A DNA stretch of 64,000 bases from Buddleja alternifolia (GCA_019426215.1 CM033405.1:32146199-32210198); one strand, 5' to 3'; counted from the first letter of the stretch, positions 1-12,773 are shown. Notes: generated from the sequence alone by a model not told the origin. Numbers and translations: made by a program.

Positions 1-1246
1 AGCCTGTTTTCTTCCTTATACTCCGATCCGAACCCGATCCTCTTCCAATCAGTCTACATATTCCACCATCTATTAAAATATGTAGTCATTTAATAGATAG
101 GTTTAGTAAATCATATAAACTTGTATATTTGTGAAGTTGAATGTTGTATATATGTGTAGTTATAATTTCACATATATCGGTGAAGTTGAAAATAGTTTTG
201 AATATTCCGTTCTATTATGTCTTTCATTCATTTTATAAGCACGCATTTAGTGTATACGATCAACTACTATATAATATGAAATAACATTAAATTAGAAAAG
301 GAATCCATGAAGAAATAAATAAATATAATAGGCTAAAATTTATGGAAAATGTATTGAAGCTACACCCTGCATACTTAAACCAATTGTGGACCAACAAATT
401 AGCATGCAATTCATTTGTTCATTTTGTCCAATAACACACCCAAAATCATTACACCAATCAATGCACATACTGCAACGAATAATTCTATTTTGGACCTGAC
501 ACAACGGAGTCGATTAAACTACAATTATTGATATTGTTAGGGTAAGAGGTTGAAAATAACCCAATAATAGATTCATTCCAATCATAATTATCGACATTTT
601 CAAGTCGAGTGATGAAAAGGTGAAAAGAGAGACGTCTATGTCGCATGGTCACCGAACCTCTATAAAATGATCTACTCAAAATATTAGTGGGAATTCAAAC
701 TATTGACAATGATATTTGGTTGATTAAATGTACAACAAAGGTCCACATTTTCATTTAATATTAATTAATCATAAAAAACTTATCATACATTCGTCTACTT
801 AATATAGTAACATTTAATTAAAGTATGTAACAATTATATATCAGATCAATTTAATTTTTTCGAAAATAAAAGGAAAAAAAACTAAAAGCAAGTCATATTT
901 TGCCACATCATTAAATAAAAATCCTCATCATATATAATGATGGAAAAAAGGAAGGGCAATAAAAGGATTTCCATCCATACACGTCATGATCCCCTAACCC
1001 CTACCTCACCCCAATCAAAAAAAAATCTATGCTAGAACCATTACAATAGTACTACAGTCTATATCTCTCGTACAATAAAATATATTATATTTCATCCCCA
1101 CAAAGTGAGAGAGATCGAAACAAAATTCTCAATCGAATTGACTCGATCCAATATAGAATTAACCCCCTAACATTATTAACATATCTTCCCGTTTTACCCC
1201 TCCATTCACATTTAGTGAAAAAAAAATTAAAAACTCCAGAGCTACA
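1..1246. other. AT-rich intergenic, 3' flank of VQ gene
   Basis: This stretch shows no coding signal. Short open frames here have biased, low-complexity composition and no recognisable domain. It includes the 3' flank of the minus-strand VQ gene, whose stop codon is at 1247-1249. I see nothing else supportable. Confidence 0.5.
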
Positions 1247-1888
1247 TTACATAGTAGCTTTCCATGACTCCAGAGTGGGGAAGCTACAAAAAGAGTCAAA
1301 ATAGTGCTCCGCCACCGCCGCGCCGCCATTAGCCATCACCGGAGATAAATTTCCGCCGTCCAGCAGAAACTCTGACGAATCGAACGTTGGCAAACCGCCA
1401 CCACACTGCAAAAGGTTCGCCGCCGTCCGGTCCTCGCCATTCAACACCGGAGCGACAGCGAACCGGCCGTTAAAACGGCCGAAATTCACGCCGGTCACCT
1501 CCTGCACCATCTGCCTGAAATTCGCCGGATCCGCCGTGAAAAACGTCGTCGTCGCAGCGCGCTTCGACGCGCGCGGCTTCCGCTTCGCAACGCGACCGCT
1601 CGGCGGGAGGCTCCGGCGGTGCTTGGACGCCGAAACCTCGTTCTCCGATGCGCCGGAAATCGTCGGCGTCTGCACCGGCGAGATCTCCGGCTTCGAGTAA
1701 AGAGAATCGAACGTCTCAGCTGCGGAAACGTCGCCGTTTGAGGAAGTAGTACTGGCAATCGACGTCTGCAGTGCCTTCGTAAGCATTTCGGTTTCCTTCG
1801 TGAAGAAATCGGAAGTCCAAGCATCGCTGAACGTCGATCGGAACATCCATGGCTGCTCCATCGTCATTAAATTATCAGAATACGCCAT
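1247..1888 (-). CDS. VQ motif-containing protein (CaMBP25/VQ22-like)
   Basis: A single-exon 213-aa protein. VQ proteins are nuclear plant cofactors that bind WRKY transcription factors and tune defence, osmotic and jasmonate responses; some also bind calmodulin. The signature FRQMVQEVTG (FxxxVQxxTG) lies at residues 124-133, preceded by a basic stretch (KRKPRASKRAATTTFF, about 102-117) like that of the CaMBP25/VQ22 group. The N-terminal half is Ser/Thr-rich and the tail is Gly/Ala-rich and acidic, ending with an aromatic cluster (YFDSFCSFPTLESW). The ATG at 1886-1888 is the first in frame after the TATA-like site and gives a normal length for the group. Lack of introns is typical of VQ genes. 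The coding region is GC-rich compared with its AT-rich surroundings. The family call is firm; the exact orthologue number is not assigned. Confidence 0.9.
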   Translation of the reverse strand: MAYSDNLMTMEQPWMFRSTFSDAWTSDFFTKETEMLTKALQTSIASTTSSNGDVSAAETFDSLYSKPEISPVQTPTISGASENEVSASKHRRSLPPSGRVAKRKPRASKRAATTTFFTADPANFRQMVQEVTGVNFGRFNGRFAVAPVLNGEDRTAANLLQCGGGLPTFDSSEFLLDGGNLSPVMANGGAAVAEHYFDSFCSFPTLESWKATM

Positions 1889-2002
1889 TTTTTACTCGGA
1901 TTAAACTGAAAACTCCACTGTTATTCTTCAATTGAAAACAACGAAAAAAGGAGGAGAATGAAATGGTGGGGATAATGCAGAGGGAGTGTTGGTATTGGTG
2001 TA

Positions 2003-2013
2003 TGTATATATAG
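2003..2013 (-). promoter_or_regulatory. TATA box of VQ gene
   Basis: Read on the minus strand this is CTATATATACA, followed by a pyrimidine-rich leader. It lies about 115 bases upstream of the VQ start codon, which leaves room for a short 5' leader. Position and sequence fit a plant TATA box; the transcription start is inferred. Confidence 0.55.
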
Positions 2014-2559
2014 AGGGGTGGTGGTGGGGAAGAAGGAAGCGCGTTCTTTCTGACACGCGGCAGGCTCATTTGTGCATGTACGGAAACGAGACTATGGTTT
2101 CAAAGTTTATGGGGATGGCCATTTAATTTTGACTTCGGGAGTGTGAGTAATTTTTTTTGGTTAAAAAGAAAAGTTTGGGCAAGATCGATTTATATATTAC
2201 GAGTCAGGATATGTCTTGGCTCCGGCTATAGAGGTAGGTGCAGATTGTCCTTACCAGTATGAAGTGATTCGTTTCTTACCAACTGAACCAATGAGTGTTG
2301 ACGAGAGCGTGAGTTACGTAAAAATTTCATTCATCGGAAGACTCTAAGCTTAAGTAAAAAATATAATAATAATATATTATTATTAATTTTGTATTAATAT
2401 ATATAATAAATATAATCAAGATAAATATTAAATATATTAATATATTATTATTCATACATATATAATATTATAGATATTATATTGAATGTATGTATTTATT
2501 AGAAAATAAATAAATGTTATATCATATATATATATATATTTAAAAAATATAAAAAAATA

Positions 2560-2665
2560 TTCTTTTTTATTTAGCTCGCTAGCCTTCGAACAAACATTTT
2601 TGGGCTCGAGCTTGGCTCATCGAAAAAGCTCGACTTAAACTTGTTTCGAGCTATCACCCCTAGCT
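2560..2665. repeat. Decayed hAT-like end (GAGCTCG-rich)
   Basis: This segment contains the same GCTCGAGCTTGGCTCA-type sub-terminal sequence and an end resembling ATCACCCCTA that mark the complete hAT-like element at 5821-6521. The opposite end was not found, so I treat it as a one-ended relic. Confidence 0.35.
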
Positions 2666-3259
2666 CCAAATATCTATATCTCGCATATTAAATTATATTG
2701 TACGTGCTCCACAAAAATTTGCATATAAAATATAAACACAAAATACACTTTACGACGATTAGACTCAAACTTCTATATATAAAATTATCCGGTAAACCAT
2801 TCATTTTTCCCCAACATTGTAGCTCTTATATTCCATAAAATGTTTTATACCTTTACAAAACTATGTTTCATTTTCTATTGTTATCTTTAATAGTGTTTGG
2901 CTTTTTGAATCACAATTATTTATTTTACTCATATAAAGTTATTTACGGCAAAGTCGTTTTCGATGAAAACCTAATCTAATTAAACATTTTAAGAAAAAAA
3001 AATCTAATCCAACACTGCAGCGGGGGCCCAATATGTCATATTAGGCTGCCAGGTGCACCGCGTGGTGTCGGATCCAGATCGACTTTTTTACTCTTTTTAT
3101 TTTTATTCATTTCTTTCCGTGTGGGTCATCAAGAATCTTTTCCATTTCTATATATCTCAAATCAAATTTGGGGAATCAAATTCATTGCGTGACTATAGAA
3201 TTACGTTCCTAATATAATTAATTTATTTTGTAAAAATAGTGATCAATTACAAAAATACA

Positions 3260-3530
3260 ACAACAATACTTGCTTATAATCAATTGAACTCAGTCAAACC
3301 AACCTTGCCTTGAATTCGAGACAAGCTCAGGCTGTCAGGGACAGGTTAACATTCACCATATTTCGAGAGAACCAAACAAGGTTACAGATTACCTAGCCAA
3401 GTCGGGTCTTAATCACGATATATGAATTTGGGGCGAATCGCCTAATAAGGTGAGCGACACGATCGAGGTGGTTAGGATGGGGACTAACTAAATGGTCCGG
3501 AGCTTCAACTATTAATTTGGGTCTATCGAG
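3260..3530 (+). pseudogene. LINE RNase H-like fragment (remnant)
   Basis: Translating around 3375-3440 gives a piece resembling the end of the RNase H-like domain of plant LINEs: an FRE-N track, then VTDYLAKSGL, which fits the family's ADxLAKxG pattern. The frame is broken between the two parts. No reverse transcriptase is left nearby, so this is a short, old scrap. An unrelated low-complexity match cannot be excluded. Confidence 0.35.
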
Positions 3531-3735
3531 CTAATTATATAGGGTGTCCTTTCTCTTTTGAATTAAAAAAAAATTATATTAAAAATTAATCCACAAACTT
3601 TACCAAAAAGTAAAAAGAATCAGCCCACCTAAAAATCTCTGCATATTTTAGCAGTTCAACTTTAAAATTAAAAGCATCCACAATTTAGTTTTATTAGATT
3701 GTGATCTTTGCTATCAAGGGTTTAAAATAAAGAAG

Positions 3736-6558
3736 TGTTAGAATAGTATCCTGCGAGCCAATTTTAGATGGATTTTTTTTATCTATTTTTGTAATAAATA
3801 ATTTTGTTTTACATTATAATAATTAAAGACATTTTTTCATCTTATATTTATATTGTTATAACTGTATGGTGAAATCCCTAAAATTCACACATAGCTATGA
3901 GACTTGATATCTCATTGGATGGATATTATAAAACAAGTCTCTAAGGCTGTGATTTCTAAATACCGCCCAAGTCATAGAATTATCAAGATGGGACATTGAC
4001 AATTCGGATAGACTTGCGCCTATGATACACACTTTTAATTAGAGAATGTCTCGTTTTATAGACATTAGTGCAATTGACACAAATGCACATACGCAGGTGT
4101 TTGTTGAGAACAAGTTCACTGATTACCCTGACTGAAACTTCCTAAATTGGAGTTATTTCTATATATGTCGAATTAGGAGTTTCTTAATTACTATAGTGCA
4201 AGATTAATTCTTTGACTTGAGTCATCACAGTAATCTTATATATTGACTCATTGCACTTTGACTCTTGTGCTAATTCTTTTACAAGGACACATATGGACTG
4301 GTGATTGGGTGTGGTGACTCGTATATGGAGGTTGATGTTGACAACAAAGGATCCATCACTTGTCTAGATGAACAAGTGAATTTTTTATAATATTCTAAGT
4401 GATTTGATTGAGTTAGTCATTGGCCAAGACAAGTGAGTAATTAATTAAGAAATGAGTTTCTTGAATTAATTAATCACTGGTCAAACACACTTGAATTATT
4501 AAGATTGAATTTACAAGGATCTCGACCAATAAGATTCCTCGATCCTTAATTCAATTGGACAATTAGTTGATGGAAGAATCTCACTTGCATGAAATGCGCG
4601 ATTGGAAATGTTCACTTCGAATCGCCTACATCTAGTTCTTCAAGATAAGTAGTTAAAAAAATTTATTTGATTTATGGATATTTTATATTTAATATAGATT
4701 AAATAATTAGATGATTAATTAAAAGTGTTTAATTAATCGAGACAAATTAATTATCCAAATTAAATTATAAAGGTTATGAACCTATTAATAGTATGTTGGT
4801 TAACCTAAAGGGTCATACGCAATACTTGGACAAATTCATTTCTTAACTAAAGAAATTTAATGCAAAGTAGTTGAATTAATATATTAATTAATTAGATTAA
4901 CTAATTAAGACTTTTATTTATTCAAGTGTTGGATAAATGAATTAATTAAGTTGATAAGATCAATTTAATTAAGGTTAAGTCTAGAAAGCATTGAATTAAT
5001 TGGAAGAGATTTTTAATTAATCTAGTATGGTGGATTAATTATTAAATGTCAATTTAATTTAGTTTTGGTGGAAAATTAGGAAAGAAAAATAATTAAAGGA
5101 GTTTAATTAATTTTCTTGTAGAAGAAAATTAGATTTCTTGTAGAAGAAAATTAGATTTCTTGGACAGAAAGAATTTCTTTAAAGATAGGAAGAAGATTCC
5201 TATTAGATAGAGGATAAGATTCCTAATAAATAGGAATCTACCTTGTAAGTAAGAAGAAACTAATTAAAGTAGAAGAGTTCTACTTAGCTAATAATTAGTC
5301 TTCTACTCTTACAAGAAAAAGAATTAATGTAGAAGAGTTCTACATAGAAAAGAATTGCAAAAACCTAATCCTATATATAGGACATGTAGGGATAAAAAAT
5401 AAATAAAAAAAATCACATGACTTTTGAAGCCAAAATTTTCGTTTCTCTTGCATAGAAAATCGTTTCTCTCTATCTCTCTCTTTCATATAGTGTTCTTGAG
5501 TTCTTAATTATTCATCAAGATCTTGAATTCAAGAATCCGGGCAAGGGTAATTTTGGTGGAGGAATTCAAAATCTTCATCAAGGAAAAGAACAAATCGGTT
5601 GATTCAAGGAACAGGGAGCAACAAGCTAGGGAGCTTACGTTAAGGAAGAAGAAACTCTTCGATTTTTACAAAAAATCGAATAAGGTAAGATCTTCTTTTT
5701 CAAGTTTTGAAAAACTAGTGTAGAGATGTGCAAGCCTATGATACATGATAAACCCGTAGAATTAATAAACTCGCATGTTTAAATCCTAGAAATTAAAATT
5801 TTAATTTTTCTGCTGTGCTTAGGGGTGTAAGGTGAGCTGAGCCGGCTCATGAGCATGGTGAGCCGGCTCGACTGAAGCTCAGCTCTAGCTATTTCGAGCT
5901 CGAGTCTAGTTTTTCGAGCTCGAGCTTTTTCGTGAGTCGACCTCGAGCTCACTTATAGTTGTTCATATGCTCGTGAGCCGGCTCGTAAGCTTTTATTATT
6001 ATTTTTTATTAATTTTTTCTATATGACTAAAAATACTCAAATTTCATAAAAATAATACTTACAATTTTATGTACAACATAGTTTAATAATACTTAAGTTT
6101 TTTTTTAATTTTGTTTAAATCGTGAAAAACAACAACAATTATAAGATTATATATTTTAGTTGATATGATATACTTTTCTATAAAATAATTTAATGAAATC
6201 ATGTTTTCACGACACCCTCCTCTATTTTCTAAATACTTATTGAATATAAGATATTTAATCATTATTTATTTTAATAATACTTATTGTTTATCTGAATAAT
6301 GTATACTATACATTATTAACTAAGCAAAAAAGCAAAATATATTTTATTTTATTTTCTAAAAACAAAAAAAAATTAAATTAATTTTTACTTCGAACTCGAG
6401 CTCGGCTCATCTACTTCAAGTTTGAACTCGAGCCCTAGAAAATGAAGCTCGTCGAGTTTGAGCTCGAGCTCGAGCTCAAAAAAGTATAATCGAGCTCGAG
6501 CTCGGCTCGTTTACAGCCCTAACTGTGCTTAGTCGGGCTATATGTATGTTTTCCAACA
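3736..6558. mobile_element. Solo LTR with 5-bp TSD, split by a hAT-like element
   Basis: The segment starts TGTTAGAATA and ends TTTTCCAACA, the TG...CA form of a plant LTR. It is flanked by identical 5-bp duplications AGAAG at 3731-3735 and 6559-6563. It contains no coding sequence for gag or pol. A TATA-like CCTATATATAGG lies near 5370. Removing the nested element at 5821-6521 leaves about 2.1 kb, large but plausible for a copia-type LTR. The simplest reading is a solo LTR left by recombination between the two LTRs of a full element. Superfamily assignment (probably copia) is inference. Confidence 0.75.
5813..6531. mobile_element. hAT-like non-autonomous element with TSD
   Basis: About 700 bp begins (T)AGGGGTGTAA and ends TTACAGCCCT(A), so the ends are imperfect inverted repeats. 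The sub-terminal regions are dense in alternating GAGCTCGAGCTCG motifs on both sides, and the core is AT-rich and non-coding. The sequence CTGTGCTTA occurs on both flanks (5813-5821 and 6523-6531), consistent with an 8-bp hAT TSD plus an ambiguous edge base. It sits inside the solo LTR and therefore inserted after it. Related decayed copies recur elsewhere in the window. Confidence 0.7.
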
Positions 6559-6564
6559 AGAAGT

Positions 6565-6766
6565 ATGTAAGAAATAATGCAACATTCATGTTATTAGCTA
6601 AATCCAATATGCCTGGCGTTGTATTTATGGATTATGGAGTTCATAAAAGAAAAGTAAGTAAAATGATGTAAGAAATAATGCAACATTAATGTTATTAGCT
6701 AAATCCAATATGCCTGGCTTTGTATTTATGGATTATGGAGTTCATAAAAGAAAAGTAAGTAAAATG
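6565..6766. repeat. Tandem duplication, 101-bp unit, two copies
   Basis: Two adjacent copies (6565-6665 and 6666-6766) differ at only a few positions. The array starts a few bases after the right TSD of the solo LTR. There is no coding potential. Confidence 0.8.
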
Positions 6767-8905
6767 GATTTCAAATCGTGGATTTAATAACCTATTACCT
6801 CTGGTTTACTATTTGGATGTGATTCACGCCTAACGAAAGAGACCTTTTAAGTGGTTCCTTGAGTCACGATCTTCAATTATAGATAAATGATCATGTTTCT
6901 TATAATTTACATCTGTGAAAATAATAAAATTATCCAAGGTTGTTATAAAAGTTTCCAATTTTTTACGAGCCATATAACTCCAGTCTTTTTGGTAATTGCA
7001 AGTTATGCATGATAAACTTAATGAAATTTAGTATCTTTCATAAAAAAATATATAAGAAAATAATATAAAGAGAGTATGTGGATAAAAGTCTGGCTATCAT
7101 GATGCTAAAAATATGGTTCTTATAGGGCCAGCCATAATCAATAAGTTGGGCTGATATTGGGATAATGCTATGTGATACCGAATTCAATGGTCTGAGAATA
7201 TATTTTGAATCTATCTATTTCACATAATTGTATGTGGAGACCACATCAACACATTTTACTGTATGAGGGAGATAAAACATTGTGGATTATTATGATATTA
7301 ATTTCAGGGTGTGAGTCTTGGATCTCAAATCAAATCAAAACTATGTCTGTATTGATTTATGGTTTATTTGGCCTTCAACTATTCCGCTTCAGTAGCTAGG
7401 TAGTGATGTTAGGTTCTCCAAAGATCATATGATTCGCCAAGTTATTAATATTTTTTAATTGTTTCATATTAACAATATATATAAATATGTATATTATCAT
7501 AATATAAGAAATAACAAAATATAACTCCTAAAAAACCTCAACCTCCAATTCAGTTAAATAAAAAAAAAAAAAACTCAACTCGAAAATCGATCTTTTGGGG
7601 CTCGACTTCAAATTCTAGCTCATTTAATTAGCTAAAGCTCAACCTATTATATTTGAATTCGAGCTCGACTTGCTCAAACTTCCCCCTTGTTTGCACCCCT
7701 AATTGAGCCATTCACACGAGGTCATGAAAAAATTGATCTAAAAATGTGATGCATGGAACTTTGTACTATAAACAAAAGCTTTTCAAGTGATACGACAAAA
7801 GATCAATATTAGTGGGTTCACATTTCACGTAGCTTTGCTTAATTTACATCCAAATTTAAAGGCGAGGGGACTAATATACATGACCCACCCTGCCTAACTT
7901 CAACCCATGAAAAAAGGACTATTTTGAACTGACTCACGAGACAAGAAGAGTTAGGGGCCGGTCTTGACTAAATATCACACGACTTGAAGACTGTGACGTT
8001 AATATAATGATTATGTCTGGACAAATCTTCAATCTAATACATTTCTCAATTTTCTTCATTGCAATTCAAGTTTATGTTGGAATAAGCCTTGCAATTAAGT
8101 CACAAAAATAAGCAATATATCATAACAATAATAAATTCAAGATATTAATATATTAGAATTAATATGACGATAAAATAAATAAAGAAAGCTTATCGGAATA
8201 AGGATTGAGGCGTGCAAACCACTGTCCTTAAAGGTAGATTTTTGCTTTTCGGAGTCAATGACTCGGCGCAATATGTCACTGACGGACTACCCCCAGAATT
8301 CAACAACCCCTTCCCAACGTACGTGCACTCGTAACGTGAGGATATCAATGAGTAACCTTGCTATCTTGTTCGGAAGAAGAATCGTGGAGTTGCAAAAGTA
8401 TAGATGGAATAGATGAGAGGTAGATTGTATGTATATACATATATATTATGTGAAGTAAAGGGAAATAAAATGTTGGAGGAAAAGAGATAAGTTTTCAAAC
8501 TTTGAAATTTAATTGATATTATAGAGATGGCAGAGAGCTTTCGGTTTCTTGTCTTCAAATGAATTGGAACCACTACCTTTTTATAGGCAAAACAAATAAC
8601 ATGTGAAGCTAAATATACGGTCATTAATTTAGATAATCAGCTAATTGATCTGCATAATCAAGGAGATTTCAAATCAATTCAATTTGATTGGTCAAAAAGT
8701 GTGAAATTAATCAAAATTAATCATTATGGAAAAACCGAAGTTAAAGGGATTTGAAATTCTCAATCAAAATAATTTTCTTGTCTTTGAAATATATAATTTA
8801 ATAATATACAACAGTTTATTCATACATTTCTTCATGCTTAACTTGGCTTCTAAAGCATCCATTGCATTTGAGACGTATTCGATAATTTTTTATGCGAAGG
8901 GTTCC
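6767..8905. other. AT-rich intergenic spacer
   Basis: No gene is supported. At about 7565-7705 there is another relic with GAGCTCGACTTGCTC and a CACCCCTAA end, the same hAT-like family as 5821-6521. The open frames here are short and lack domains. Confidence 0.4.
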
Positions 8906-10411
8906 TGTTATGCCCAAAATTCGACATATAAAATTACCCACTTTAAAGGTCCAGCCCAGAAAATTAGGGCCCAGACCAGTCAAAAGCCCAGCACCAGGGC
9001 AAGACCAGTTCTTTATATACGGGTGGCCTACGATCCGGAACGCGACCTGTGCACATGCGAACCGTACGATCATTCCACGTGTCCTAAATCTAATCAAGGC
9101 ATATATCACTATCTTCTTCATATACGGTGTCACCTATAAATACCCCCTTGCATCACCAAAAGGGGGACACATAATTATTACTCCTAAATATCTTTTAGAA
9201 TTCACTAAGAATATCGAGCTACGAGTTTCGATCTAGATTCTAAATAGACTTATTTATAAATTACGGAGTTTATGCTAGGACCCTATAAATGAACTGAACT
9301 ACGTAAGATTTGATCTTATTAATAGGTATGTAAGCAGCTCTATACTAGCATGCAGTCTATAATCTATTGATCTCCGGGTTGGGTCCTACCCGAGCCTCAA
9401 TTAGTCCGTGTTGTAGATCATTTCAAATACGATCCAGATAAAAAACAATTCATATTCTTGAGTTCCACGAAGTCGTTTCCCTTTCTGTCTAGAATGTATG
9501 CGAAAAGAGTTTCAAGACTACTTTAACCTTGCGAAGTCATCAAGTGAAGCTAATTAGCCCCTATATCAATTTCGAGATGTCGTAACACTACAACAAAAAA
9601 TAATATTTGTGACAAAATTTGAAGTGAAAATGTTAAAATTATCACTAGATGTACATAATGAGTGACAATAATTTTTGCTTTGTCATAATAAAAAATTTTA
9701 GTGACAAGAGTTTCTTTAAAATTGTAACTCTTGACAATTAGTGACAAATGTATAGTGATAATAGAAATAGAGTGACAACTATAATTGTTATCACTAATTT
9801 GTCATTAAAAGTGTGTCACTAATTGTCCATAGTGACAATAATTTTTTTGTCACTAATTATCAAGAGTGATAACTTTTATACAAATTTTGTCACTATTAAA
9901 CATGTGGAACATATTTTAGTGACAAACAAAAGTTCTTGTCACTAAAATTGATAATTAGTGACAACTTTGACATTGTCACTTGATATTTTTGTCACCAATG
10001 TCATATTTTTTTTGTAGTGTAAGTTGGAGAGATACCTCTTAACTTTTGGCAATAATAATTCAAGAAGCTAAGAGCAATTAAGCTTTAGTATTTGTAAGTT
10101 TTAAGGCTCCACAATTAGACAAAGATACTGAAGATATCCCAACTCATCGACAGAATTCGATAGCTCACTGATATTATTCAGACCTAACAACCTCAAAAAT
10201 CGGATAAATTATTGTAGACTCGCGGGAAATCAAGTTTGTTACGACGTCTCTCGTGGAGCGGGTCGAACCTAGCCCAGTTCAAATAACGCGGATCCCCTCC
10301 CAGTTAGGGTCATTTTATCTTTGTTTTGGGCTTGGGCCTTCGTATTGGGTTTTTGGGCTTTTGGTATCAATATTTATGTAAAAATAATATGTCCAAACTC
10401 GGGCATATCAT
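8906..10411 (-). repeat. 3' LTR of Tat element
   Basis: The ends are TGTTATGCCC at 8906 and GGGCATATCA at 10411, near-perfect terminal inverted ends. Just beyond 10411 the minus strand reads GTGGGGGACTAGA immediately before the LTR, a typical polypurine tract, which orients this as the 3' LTR. Without the CACTA insertion its length is about 1.07 kb. A strong plus-strand TATA-like CTATAAATA near 9134 is at odds with this orientation and is unexplained; a minus-strand TTTATAAATA lies near 9252. Confidence 0.6.
9586..10019. mobile_element. CACTA-type MITE, 434 bp
   Basis: It begins CACTACAACAAAAAA and ends TTTTTTTTGTAGTG, the classic CACTA terminus, with a 3-bp duplication TAA on each side (9583-9585 and 10020-10022). 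The interior is a fold-back built from many copies of GTGACAA and its complement TTGTCAC. It has no coding sequence. It lies inside the Tat LTR. Confidence 0.9.
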
Positions 10412-10426
10412 CTAGTCCCCCACTTC
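10412..10426 (-). promoter_or_regulatory. Polypurine tract of Tat element
   Basis: On the minus strand the bases before the LTR read AAGTGGGGGACTAGA, a G-run of the kind that primes plus-strand synthesis in gypsy elements. Its position directly against the LTR end supports the orientation of the whole element. Confidence 0.6.
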
Positions 10427-10682
10427 GTTAGTTATTAATGGGAGATAGGATTTTCTAGTTCGAATTAAGAGCTAACGAAGTATATCATGTATGGGCAGGT
10501 AATTCGGAGTTACTTTCAGATTAAGCAATATTACCTTGCATTTATTACCTAGTTGTACGACACGTCTTTTGAGACAGGTTGTGTGCACACGTCAGCGAGT
10601 GTTATGCGAAGCATCATATGATTTTGACTGTCAAATTCAAATGGTGTTTTTAATCATGACCGTTCAATCCTATTCGCCTCTC

Positions 10683-10690
10683 TATAAATA
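10683..10690 (+). promoter_or_regulatory. TATA box before the antisense ORF
   Basis: TATAAATA lies about 180 bases upstream of the first in-frame ATG (10864) of the plus-strand ORF, between the polypurine tract and that ORF. It suggests the antisense ORF had its own promoter rather than relying on the LTR. This is inference from position. Confidence 0.4.
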
Positions 10691-10863
10691 TGTAGTAACA
10701 CTGTCATTTTTAGGGTTTATACTTTTACTCATTTTTTTAGAACTACCTCTAGAACCGATCGTGTTTTTCAGAAGTTCGTGAGTTGGTTAAGATACTCTCT
10801 CTCCATTTAGGTTCGTATTCTATTCGATCTCAATTTTTATTTATTCTTTCAATTGTTGTATAC

Positions 10864-12742
10864 ATGGCGCAGGGAAATTTCTCTATCTCTTCTGTTAATA
10901 ATAATGATATATCTGATAGTAGCAATAACTCCAGTAATAACAATATTTCTAAAGAAATCGATGCTTTTGTCATAAGGAGTAATAACGATGTAGAATGCTC
11001 GAGTTGTCCCAAGTTATCTTTGAGTTTGTCCTCCGATCTTTCTAGCACACGTGACAAACTTGTTCATAATGTAGGTCAAAGTACCTTGGTGGATAAAACT
11101 ATGGCAGAGCATGATGATGGGAGTAGTGATACGGGTAATAAAAATAGTAATAATCACAATAATGAAGTTGTTCTTCCCGTAGACAGTGAGGGTGACTCCG
11201 ATGTTAATGCTAACCTTTTCATTTTTAGTTCAAGGAAAGCTCAAAGTGCGTCCTGGTTGTCTAAAAGATCAAAGATAAAGACAAGTCAGATTGCTCATCT
11301 TAGATCTACTTATCATATTCCTTTGAACTACAAGATAATAATTCCCGATGTCGATGATAGATTACATCGGCCGCCTAAACATTATAGGTGTTTTCATATA
11401 GCCCACTTAATGGCAGGTCTAAGATTTCCTCTCCACGACATTCACATCAAGATATTGAATAGATTGCGACTGAGCCCCACACAATTACTACCCAATTCAT
11501 ATAAATTGATAAATTGTTTTGTTGTCCTGATGTCTGGGTTTGAAGTAGATGTTAGTTTCGCCCATTTTTGGAATTTGTTTTGTATATGTCGTGGTTCCAA
11601 AAATAATGGGAGGGTCTTTTTATATTTCACCTCGAAGTAATCGAAGATGTTTGAATGTTTCTACATCGTCATATGGCAATTGGAAGTCCCATTTCTTTTA
11701 TATAGCAAAACCTCAATACGAAGCATGGGGGTAGCTGAGGAAATGGAACTTAAGGGTTCGCGAGCCCGAGGACTATGGTGATGTAACTTGGTGTCCATTT
11801 TTTATACGGGATAAACTTCATTCATGGTTTAAGACCGAAGAGATATTGAATGAACCTATTTTGGTTCATTGCGGGCTGAGTCAAGCTAGTATCCACCCTG
11901 ATGATTCTGTTGAGTCTCTTGGTACGTTTTCGTAATTTTACTGTTTTTCCTAATTTATTCTTCTCGTGTTATGTGTTACTCATAGTTATGGATGATTCAT
12001 ATGAAGCTGAGATGCTCGAGGAGACTCGTACCACCAAAGTAAAGAGCAAGAATAAGGGAAAGGCCCGAGCTGTTACCTAAGTCACATAATTCGTCTCCTA
12101 CCCCTACCTCACTGGCACTCTGGTCCGCTCCGGCGAACTGAGGGCGGGGTCGCCACCCTTAGCCGCTCTAATGTTTATTAAATCACACTTTATACTTCTT
12201 AATTCACGATTTATTATTGTAATGGTCAGAGTTAGCAGATCTGTTGTGAAAGTGATAACGGTTGGAAGCTTGGAGGTTGTTTTGCTTAGTTGCAGAGGTG
12301 GGGTAATGACGGCGGAAGGTGGAGCCACCGATGAGCGATTTTCAAAGAGGGGGACTGAAACTTGATAAAGATTGAAGAACTAGGACTACAGAAAAACAGG
12401 ATGAAAATATAAGAAAATAAGATAAAAAAAAGAAAAAGAAAATAAAATAAGAGAGCATACCAGAGGGGATGGCGGAGGAAGAGTGAGGAAGACGATAGGA
12501 TTCTTTCAGATTTCAACTTATTCTCCTAATTAATGTAAAGTGGGTCTTTTTTTGGTAATTACAAAGTTGGCAAACCTTTTTACTTTTTAATTATCTAAAC
12601 TTTTTCAATGTAAAATATATATATATATATACACACACTAAAATTTGCAAAGTTATAATTTCAAGCAAACATTAACCCACTGAGTCCAACATTAATGTTT
12701 AATAAATATTATAATAATATTAAATTAATATCTATATATAAA

Positions 12743-12773
<31 letters not shown>

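Noticed and set aside
1495..1824. Arg-rich 109-aa frame on the minus strand
   Set aside because: It is an out-of-frame shadow of the VQ gene; the Arg codons come from GC-rich VQ codons.
8726..9236. Overlapping 105-137-aa frames on both strands
   Set aside because: They cross the left end of the Tat LTR, have no domain, and are explained by LTR sequence.
10783..10863. N-terminal extension of the antisense ORF beginning at a TTG
   Set aside because: The first ATG is at 10864; the upstream part has no homology and lies in the presumed leader.
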